Shown here piece after piece: positions 39,717 through 45,306 of a stretch of DNA of 45,306 bases. The translations under genes were made by a program, and so were the position numbers. The stretch lies in the IMG/VR virus record IMGVR_UViG_3300050119_000128, positions 1 to 45,306 of that record. One strand, written 5' to 3'. Source of the DNA: a virus. Every line of letters starts with the position of its first letter. Positions within the stretch are counted from its first letter, which is position 1. Below the pieces are notes generated by a model that was not told where the DNA came from, made no database searches, and saw only the letters and a list, made by a program, of their open reading frames with translations.

Positions 39717-40262
39717 ATGGTCGATGTCATCATCCGTTCGGCCGAGGGCTGCGCGCCAGATCCATTCTTACTTTGGGACAGCATCTGGTCGCAGAACGAC
39801 GGCGCGGCCGATTGGGCGCTCGCCGGCGTCGCCGAAAAACTCAATCGCGGCGGTCTCGCCGCGCACCGCGCGCTCGACACCGCTGTCACGCTTTGCCTGT
39901 TCACCGACAAGCGCGTGCCCAAGGATCATCCGCTCGCCTGGCTCGCCGATGGTGATCCGCGCGGCTGGTGGGGCGACGGCGTCGATGTGCGCACCGATCT
40001 CAATGAGACTGCGCTCGGCTCGCTGTTGTGGCTGCTGGAGCGCGCGCCGCTCGACGATCAGACGGCGCAATGGGCGCGGCAACTGGCGCTGGAAGCGCTG
40101 GCGCCGCTGCTCGCGCAACGGGCCGTCGCGCGCATCGACGCACAGGCGGTTGCCAATCCGATGCAGTCGCGTGTCGAACTGACGGTGCAGTTTTACGGCG
40201 CCGACGGATCGAACGTCTACGACCGGAAATTCGATCTGATCTGGAAACAGCTACAGGCTTAA
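39717..40262 (+). CDS. Baseplate protein, Mu gp46-like
   Basis: A 181-residue protein. DWALAGVAEKLNRGGLAAHR, TAVTLCLFTDKRVPKDHPL and RGWWGDGVDV are the signature of the gp46 family. TLLWLLERAPLDDQTAQWAR-like LLWLLERAPLDDQTAQWAR lies in the middle. Forms the wedge with gp47 and gp48. Confidence 0.93.
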   Translation: MVDVIIRSAEGCAPDPFLLWDSIWSQNDGAADWALAGVAEKLNRGGLAAHRALDTAVTLCLFTDKRVPKDHPLAWLADGDPRGWWGDGVDVRTDLNETALGSLLWLLERAPLDDQTAQWARQLALEALAPLLAQRAVARIDAQAVANPMQSRVELTVQFYGADGSNVYDRKFDLIWKQLQA

Positions 40263-40276
40263 AGGCTTAGCGGCAC

Positions 40277-41407
40277 ATGTTTGCAATTCCGACACTCTCC
40301 GATCTGGTCGGCCGCGCGCGCTCGGCTTTCCGCGCCTATCTGCCGGGGTCGGACGCCTGGCTGTGGCCGAACAATATCAATCCGACCGCTAAGGTGATCG
40401 GCGGTCTTGTGTCCGAGGTGTTTGGTTTTGCCGATTATATCCAGCGGCAAAAATTCGCCGGCACGGCCGATAGCGAAAACCTCGATCTGCATGGGCAAGA
40501 GTTTGGTCTTGCGCGCCGTCCGGCGGCGCCGGCCGGTGGCCCGATCTCGATCACCGCGATCGACGCGGTGACGGTTGCCGCTGGGGCAATTTTTCAACGT
40601 GGCGACGGCTTTAATTATCTGGCACTGCAGGCGGTTTCGATCGGCGGCGCCGGGACATTGCTTGTCACCGCGACGGCCGAGCTCGATGGTGCCGCCGGGA
40701 ACGCCGAGGCGGCAACGTCCTTGCAGATCATGTCCGGCGTGACCGGAACAACGCCGCTCGCCGTGGTCGGTGACGGCGGTATGGTGGCGGGGTTTGATGT
40801 TGAGCCGGACGGCCCGGAATGGACGACGGACCTCGGCACGTTTCGCGGGCGCATCTTGTTCCGCAAGCGCAATCCGCCGCACGGTGGCAACGCTGCCGAT
40901 TATGTCCAATGGGCGACAAATCTTTCCGGTGTGACGCGGGTTTTCGTCGAGCGGCTTTGGGCCGGCGCCGGCACCGTGCGCGTGTTTCCGTTGATGGACG
41001 ATCTTTATGCCAACGGCATCGCCGGTTCCGGCGACATCGATCGGGTCGCGCAATATATTGAGACCGTGCGCCCGGCCGGTGCCATCGTTACCGTTGCGGC
41101 ACCGGCGCCGGTCTCGGTCGATATTCAGATCGGCGGTTTGACGCCTGATACGCCGGACGTGCGCAATGCCGTTCTTGCCGAATTGAGCGCGGCATTCTTG
41201 CGTCTGTCGCGTGTCGCCGGCGCCGATACGCCGCACGATGGAATGCCGTTCTTGGCCGTGCCGACGGTATTCTCACGCTCCTGGATTTGGCAGGCGGTTT
41301 CCAATGCCTCCGGCGAACAGCAACACGCGGTGAACCTGCCGGCCGCCGACGTGGCTTTGACGGCCGGACAAATCGCCGTGCTTGGCGCCCTCACTTTCGT
41401 TCCCTGA
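40277..41407 (+). CDS. Baseplate J-like protein, Mu gp47-like
   Basis: A 376-residue wedge protein of the baseplate_J family. LSDLVGRARSAFRAYLPGSD at the N-terminus, ADSENLDLHGQEFGLARRPA and FVERLWAGAGTVRVFPLMDD are family-specific. It forms the wedge ring that opens on infection. It precedes the gp48-like gene. Confidence 0.94.
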   Translation: MFAIPTLSDLVGRARSAFRAYLPGSDAWLWPNNINPTAKVIGGLVSEVFGFADYIQRQKFAGTADSENLDLHGQEFGLARRPAAPAGGPISITAIDAVTVAAGAIFQRGDGFNYLALQAVSIGGAGTLLVTATAELDGAAGNAEAATSLQIMSGVTGTTPLAVVGDGGMVAGFDVEPDGPEWTTDLGTFRGRILFRKRNPPHGGNAADYVQWATNLSGVTRVFVERLWAGAGTVRVFPLMDDLYANGIAGSGDIDRVAQYIETVRPAGAIVTVAAPAPVSVDIQIGGLTPDTPDVRNAVLAELSAAFLRLSRVAGADTPHDGMPFLAVPTVFSRSWIWQAVSNASGEQQHAVNLPAADVALTAGQIAVLGALTFVP

Positions 41408-41426
41408 TTTAACCGGGGCTGCTCGC

Positions 41427-42158
41427 ATGACCACTTGCCCCGGCGCGCAACCGGCCCCCTTGCGTTGCCCGACGCTTGAGGAATCCATCGCGGCGACCGT
41501 GGCGCTGTTGCCGCGCGGGCGCTCGTTCCCTGTCAATGACGGCGGCGGCACGATCCAGCGTTTCTTGGTGTGGCTCGCCGCTCTTGCCGGCGCGGTTCCG
41601 GCGGCGTGGCCGATCGGTTATGTGCAGGCCGGGTTTTTCTCGGCGCTTGGCGCCGTGCGCAATTATGTCGAAACCCGGCTCTGCGCGCTGCGCCTTGAGT
41701 TTTGGTGCGCGACCGAAAGCGAAACTAATGATCTCTGGATGCGCGAATACGGCTTGCCCGATGCGTGCGATCCGTTTCCCGATCTTTGCACCAAGGTCGC
41801 AGCGATCGGCGGCGCCACGTGCGACTATCTCAACAGCATCATCGCGCGCATCGGCTGGACCGCGCAATGCTTCGATATGTCGGCCTTTTGCGGGTCGCGC
41901 GCCGGCTGTGCCTTGGCCGGTGATCCGGCGGCTATGGCCGGCGACTCGTCTTATCTCGGCCTGAAAATCATCGTGCACACCGGCGATCCGGTGGTGTCTC
42001 CGATCATCTCTGGCAGCTATGTCGTTCCGCGCGCCGGAGTCTTTCTCGCCGGACAGATGCCGTCTTGCGACACCGTGGAAACTCCGAGCGTTGAGCCGGT
42101 GCGCTGTCTCATGGATCGCATCGCTCCGGCGCATGTGCAGATCGAATACGTCCCTTAA
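41427..42158 (+). CDS. Baseplate/tail protein, Mu gp48-like (DUF2313)
   Basis: A 243-residue protein after gp47, as in Mu. The LPRGRSFPVN motif (about 27-36), then SETNDLWMREYGLPDACDPF are typical of the gp48/YmfQ family. It has twelve or more cysteines, more than is usual for the family. The ATG at 41427 is chosen; the longer frame overlaps the gp47 gene. Confidence 0.9.
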   Translation: MTTCPGAQPAPLRCPTLEESIAATVALLPRGRSFPVNDGGGTIQRFLVWLAALAGAVPAAWPIGYVQAGFFSALGAVRNYVETRLCALRLEFWCATESETNDLWMREYGLPDACDPFPDLCTKVAAIGGATCDYLNSIIARIGWTAQCFDMSAFCGSRAGCALAGDPAAMAGDSSYLGLKIIVHTGDPVVSPIISGSYVVPRAGVFLAGQMPSCDTVETPSVEPVRCLMDRIAPAHVQIEYVP

Positions 42159-42173
42159 GGTAGGATCAACAGC

Positions 42174-43187
42174 ATGACCGTCGATCTCATCGGCCCCGCC
42201 TCATCCAATTCCGTGACCACGCGCCCGGCGCGCACTATTTCTCGCGGCACCGCCGATACGTTTTTTCAGGACTGCAGCGGACCAGACGCCAAGGACGGAA
42301 CGGCGTTCGGCGCAGATTTTTTCAACGATATCCTGGCGCAGATGCGCACGGCGATGCGCTCGGCCGGCATTGTCCTCGACAACGCCGACGATATGCTGTG
42401 GCGCGCGATGCAATCCATTGGCCTGCGTTACGGTGTTGATATCGGCGCCGCCGGGCACTTGACTGTCACTTATGCGCCGCCGGTCTCCTTGCTCTATGCC
42501 GGTCTTCCGTTGCTGATCCAAGCGGATGCCGATTGTCCCGGCGCTACTGATTTTACGCCGAACGGTTTGGCGATCAAAAGCCTGACTTGGCCAGACGGCA
42601 CGGCGCTCGCCGCCGGTGATTATAAAGCCGGCAGTATTTTGCTTGTGGTCTATGACGGCACAAAATGGCAATTGCTGTCGAAATACGATACTGAGGCCAC
42701 GCATTTCATTGTGCCCTACATCCTCGCGACGGGTACGGCATCCGCGATCACCGCCGCGTTTTCGCCGGCGTTCACGGCATTGTATGCCGGCGACATCTTT
42801 AGCGTGCAACTGGCGAGCGCTATCGCCGGCGCGACGACGATCTCGCCAAATGGTCTTGGTCCCTACGCGCTGGTCGACGCTGACGGACATGCTCTAACGT
42901 CTGGATCGGGTGCGGTCGGCGCCGATCTGTTCTGCCAGTTCGACGGTACGAGTGTCCGCGTGCTGAGCGGGCTCTCGTCACCAACTACGTTCCCGGCGCC
43001 CGGTGCCATTGGCTCTTATATCTGTGTCACGAACGGTTGGACGGGTGACTATACATTGGGCACTCTTAATAATGTCACGATGAGAATGTTTCAGTCCGGC
43101 GACACTGATGTAGGGACATGCATTGTTGCCGGCACATGGGCATACGTCGGAGAGGCGGACCCGTTCATGGGCCTTCGCGTCGCATAA
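42174..43187 (+). CDS. Tail fibre protein, internally duplicated
   Basis: A 337-residue protein after the baseplate genes. The N-terminus (TRPARTISRGTADTFFQDCS, then DGTAFGADFFNDILAQMRTA) is typical for the fibre-attachment part. The middle holds two similar modules: LLYAGLPLLIQADADCPGAT then TPNGLAIKSLTWPDGTALA (about 100-150), and ALYAGDIFSVQLASAIAGAT then SPNGLGPYALVDADGHALT (about 200-245). Such duplication is frequent in receptor-binding fibres. AAGGTAGGATCAA precedes the ATG. Confidence 0.8.
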   Translation: MTVDLIGPASSNSVTTRPARTISRGTADTFFQDCSGPDAKDGTAFGADFFNDILAQMRTAMRSAGIVLDNADDMLWRAMQSIGLRYGVDIGAAGHLTVTYAPPVSLLYAGLPLLIQADADCPGATDFTPNGLAIKSLTWPDGTALAAGDYKAGSILLVVYDGTKWQLLSKYDTEATHFIVPYILATGTASAITAAFSPAFTALYAGDIFSVQLASAIAGATTISPNGLGPYALVDADGHALTSGSGAVGADLFCQFDGTSVRVLSGLSSPTTFPAPGAIGSYICVTNGWTGDYTLGTLNNVTMRMFQSGDTDVGTCIVAGTWAYVGEADPFMGLRVA

Positions 43188-43210
43188 TTGGAGGAAAGGA
43201 GTACGATACA

Positions 43211-43435
43211 ATGGGAATCACATATACGTCAGTATCAAATCTCGCCTATGCAAACCAGACCGGGACTGCAATTCAGATGACCGTTCAATTTGGTCACTTA
43301 TTGCAACCGGCTCTCTTTGTTGCGATGGGGAGCGACCCTGAACAGCACGGACGGCAACTGTACGCCGACGCAATCGCCGGCAAATACGGCCCCATCGCGC
43401 CGTATGTTGCGCCTCCGGTGAAGTCGAAGTCCTAG
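43211..43435 (+). CDS. Small hypothetical fibre-associated protein
   Basis: A 74-residue protein between two fibre genes, with GGAGGAAAGGAG before the ATG. IQMTVQFGHLLQPALFVAMG is a strand-rich core; the end is proline-rich. A longer frame upstream overlaps the fibre gene. Perhaps a fibre assembly chaperone. Function unknown. Confidence 0.6.
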   Translation: MGITYTSVSNLAYANQTGTAIQMTVQFGHLLQPALFVAMGSDPEQHGRQLYADAIAGKYGPIAPYVAPPVKSKS

Positions 43436-43492
43436 CGTTGAGCCGCTTTTATGATCTTCAAATTCATTAACTCCTCAACATGCGGTGTTTGA

Positions 43493-44332
43493 ATGAAGGT
43501 GTATGACCTCGCCAAGATGTCAGTGTCGGGGACACCTGGCACCGGCACGATCACACTCGGCACTGCCGTCAGTGGATATTTGACGTTTGCGCAGGCCGGC
43601 GTGCAGGATGGTGACTGGCTCACTTATGCCATTCTCGATGGCGCGAATTGCGAGGTCGCGCGCGGAAAGTATAGTGCATCGGGCACGACGTTGACGCGTG
43701 CGCGCACTCTTCGTTCGACCGGCAGCGGCAACAACACGCCGATCAGCGCGTCCAGTTCCGCCATTGTATTGATTTCCGCTGCCGCCGAGGATTTGCATCA
43801 CACTGGCGACTTGATGTTGACGCTCGCGACCTCGGCTCCCGACGGCTGGGTCATGATGAACGACGGAACTGTCGGCAGCGGGGCGTCGAGTGCCTCGACG
43901 CGCAACAATGACGATACATACGATCTATTCGCTATTCTTTATAGCTACGCCGATGCGGATTGCCCGATCCTGACCAGCGCCGGCAGCGCAACTACTCGCG
44001 CCGCGCAGACAAATCTAGCAACAGCGTGGTCAAATAACTGTCGTATCACGCTGCCTCTCGCGCTTGGCCGCGCGTTTGCGATCTCTGGGGCAGGCTCTGG
44101 TCTCACGTCGCGTGTGCTCGGTCATGCGGTCGGCGAGGAAACTCACCTGCTGACCACGGGCGAAATGCCGGCACATACCCACAGCTTTGAGGCGGACGGA
44201 AACGGCGGCCCGCACGTTTCCGCCAACGGCGACGGCACCGGGGGTTCTTTTAATACGTCTAGTGCCGGCGGTGGCGGCGCCCACAACAACATGCAGCCGA
44301 CTACGTTCGTGAACGTGATGGTGAAGCTCTAG
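43493..44332 (+). CDS. Tail fibre/collar-domain protein
   Basis: A 279-residue fibre. N-terminal DLAKMSVSGTPGTGTITLGTA is a common adaptor in alphaproteobacterial phage fibres. The C-terminus ending HNNMQPTTFVNVMVKL, with GEETHLLTTGEMPAHTHSFE before it, is the phage tail collar domain (T-x-x-E-M-P-x-H-x-H and N-x-Q-P). It would bind the host surface. Followed by a strong terminator. Confidence 0.9.
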   Translation: MKVYDLAKMSVSGTPGTGTITLGTAVSGYLTFAQAGVQDGDWLTYAILDGANCEVARGKYSASGTTLTRARTLRSTGSGNNTPISASSSAIVLISAAAEDLHHTGDLMLTLATSAPDGWVMMNDGTVGSGASSASTRNNDDTYDLFAILYSYADADCPILTSAGSATTRAAQTNLATAWSNNCRITLPLALGRAFAISGAGSGLTSRVLGHAVGEETHLLTTGEMPAHTHSFEADGNGGPHVSANGDGTGGSFNTSSAGGGGAHNNMQPTTFVNVMVKL

Positions 44333-44371
44333 CGCCGGTTTTTCCGACGCTCGTCCGTAGCGTTCAAAGCG

Positions 44372-44394
44372 AGCCGCCCTAGGGCGGCTTTTTT
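44372..44394 (+). terminator. Strong rho-independent terminator
   Basis: Perfect stem AGCCGCCCT/AGGGCGGCT (44372-44380 with 44381-44389; a small central loop forms in RNA) followed by TTTTTT. It ends the fibre transcript and thus likely the long late operon. Confidence 0.9.
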
Positions 44395-44428
44395 ATTGAG
44401 AAAGTCTAACCGCGTAACGATCGCCACC

Positions 44429-44454
44429 CAGCCGCCATTCGGCGGCTGTTCTTT
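44429..44454 (+). terminator. Second hairpin with T-rich tail before the next gene
   Basis: Perfect 8-bp stem CAGCCGCC (44429-44436) with GGCGGCTG (44441-44448), loop ATTC, then TTCTTTT. It lies 20 bases upstream of the ATG at 44474, resembles the terminator 57 bases before it, and may be an attenuator. Confidence 0.6.
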
Positions 44455-44473
44455 TGTCGAAAGGACAAACACG

Positions 44474-44881
44474 ATGGGCCTGCAAGCCTCCACCGCCGTT
44501 CGCAATGCCATGCTCGATGCCATCGAAACCGCAGCCGGCACGTCGGCCAAGCTGGAAATTTTCACCGGCGCGGCGCCGGCCTCCTGCTCGGCCTCCGAGG
44601 TTGGCACGAAATTGGTCGAGTTCGATCTCGCCTCCACTTGGGCGGCTGCCGCTTCCGGCGCCTCGAAGAGTTTCAACAACGAGCCGTTGTCGAACGCCGC
44701 CGTCGCCGGGGGCACCGCCGGGCATTTCCGCCTCTATGCCAGCGACGGCGTTACCTGCCACTTGCAAGGCACCGTCACGGCGACCGGCGGCGGCGGCGAC
44801 ATGACGGTCGACAACACGAATATCGCGTCGGCGCAGGTGGTCAATGTGACTTCGTTTGCGATCAACGCCTCGATGGCCTGA
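44474..44881 (+). CDS. Hypothetical phage structural protein
   Basis: A 135-residue protein, AAAGGACAAACACG before the ATG. VRNAMLDAIETAAGTSAKLEIF at the N-terminus, GTKLVEFDLASTWAAAASG, and AGHFRLYASDGVTCHLQGTV fit a small beta-rich virion protein often found after the fibre genes in such prophages. It lies after a terminator, so it must have its own promoter or rely on read-through. Confidence 0.7.
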   Translation: MGLQASTAVRNAMLDAIETAAGTSAKLEIFTGAAPASCSASEVGTKLVEFDLASTWAAAASGASKSFNNEPLSNAAVAGGTAGHFRLYASDGVTCHLQGTVTATGGGGDMTVDNTNIASAQVVNVTSFAINASMA

Positions 44882-44913
44882 TCCGCGCGGATACAGCCGC
44901 CGAGGGGAAATCT

Positions 44914-45306
44914 ATGTTAGGGTTTTATCCACTCGGCGGCGATGCGCTTGGCGGTCAAGGTGCCACTTCCTTGGCACCGGATAATGCCGCCGCGGCGCCG
45001 ACTTTTCCGAGCTTTACCAGCCTTGCGGCGGCGGCGGTGATCGTTTCCGCTATTTGCGGTGCGACCGTTCCGGCGTTCGCCGGATCGTCGTCGGCGCAAA
45101 TCGTCGTTTCCGCACATTCAGCGGTCGGCGTTCCCGCCTTTGTGTCCCTCGCCTCCGGTACGGTCACGGTCTCGGCCAGCGGTTCGGCGACGTTTCCGCC
45201 GTTTCTGTGTTCTGCTGCCGGCACCGCCCTGATCGCCGCGACTGGCGGCCCGATCTTCGATCCGTTCACCGCTGCTGCGGCGGCGGATGCTCTCATTGCG
45301 GCTTCC
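44914..45306 (+). CDS. Hypothetical phage protein with P-x-F repeats (3' end outside window)
   Basis: Open for 131 codons to the right edge. After MLGFYPLGGDALGG comes a repeated pattern of about 28-30 residues: APTFPSF, TVPAFAGS, VPAFVSLAS, FPPFLCSAAG, IFDPFTAAAA, each followed by an alternation of hydrophobic residues. This would suit a beta-rich tail or fibre protein. GAGGGGAAATCT precedes the ATG. The family is not recognised. Confidence 0.65.
   Translation, partial: MLGFYPLGGDALGGQGATSLAPDNAAAAPTFPSFTSLAAAAVIVSAICGATVPAFAGSSSAQIVVSAHSAVGVPAFVSLASGTVTVSASGSATFPPFLCSAAGTALIAATGGPIFDPFTAAAAADALIAAS

Noticed and set aside
42174-44332. Diversity-generating retroelement target in the fibre genes
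   Set aside because: No reverse transcriptase and no template repeat in the window.

Overview
The window is most of an integrated temperate phage in a GC-rich alphaproteobacterium, probably of the Hyphomicrobiales (Bradyrhizobium/Rhodopseudomonas/Methylocystis-like). This host guess rests on GC content, codon use and protein character only; no host housekeeping gene is visible. From about 5.2 kb to the right edge essentially every gene runs rightward, mostly with ATGA, GTGA or TGATG stop/start overlaps. The particle is a hybrid: lambda-like head and packaging proteins (Nu1/GpA terminase, gpW, lambda-type portal, S49 protease, decoration protein D, capsid protein E) joined to a Mu-like contractile tail (DUF2635 protein, sheath, tube, gp41-like chaperone, tape measure, gpN, gpP, gp45, gp46, gp47, gp48). 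The expected phage is therefore a myovirus.

Layout. 1-1.1 kb: the 3' end of one tyrosine recombinase and a leftward gene for a secreted protein, either host or a neighbouring island. 1.2-4.5 kb: promoter, structured RNA region, a 402-aa protein of unknown function, two small DNA-binding proteins (AlpA-like and excisionase-like) and a complete integrase. 4.6-6.6 kb: a broken gene, a small gene, three head-to-tail ~314-bp repeats carrying terminator-like hairpins, and a leader ending in a strong terminator. 6.6-16 kb: early operon with small proteins, an SF2/SNF2-type helicase, an N4/N6-type DNA methyltransferase, a deoxyribosyltransferase-like protein, a DUF6745-like protein with a 12-bp minisatellite and a C5-cytosine methyltransferase. 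15.8-19.1 kb: a zinc/Toprim primase, a P4-alpha/D5-like helicase and, directly downstream, a nested inverted array of TGACGCA iterons that looks like the replication origin. 19.2-21.4 kb: small genes and a second copy of part of the 5.5-kb repeat. 21.5-31 kb: packaging and head genes, with a ParA-like ATPase inserted. 31-45.3 kb: tail, baseplate and fibre genes; the last gene runs off the edge.

Regulation. I see no CI/Cro-type repressor. The region at 1238-1528 instead has the architecture of the P4 cI / P1 c4 antisense-RNA immunity leaders: a promoter, a two-part target sequence, a multi-hairpin stretch containing its complement, and a second copy of the target just before the start codon of the 402-aa gene. 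Immunity of this phage may therefore be RNA-based. No holin, endolysin or spanin is recognisable in the window, so lysis genes are probably to the right.

The most interesting signals, in order, are the C4/P4-like antisense RNA locus, the iteron origin, the duplicated 314-bp repeat with its broken paralogous gene, the 27-copy 12-bp minisatellite, the ParA-like ATPase within the packaging module, and the probable frameshift-expressed GpE-like gene.
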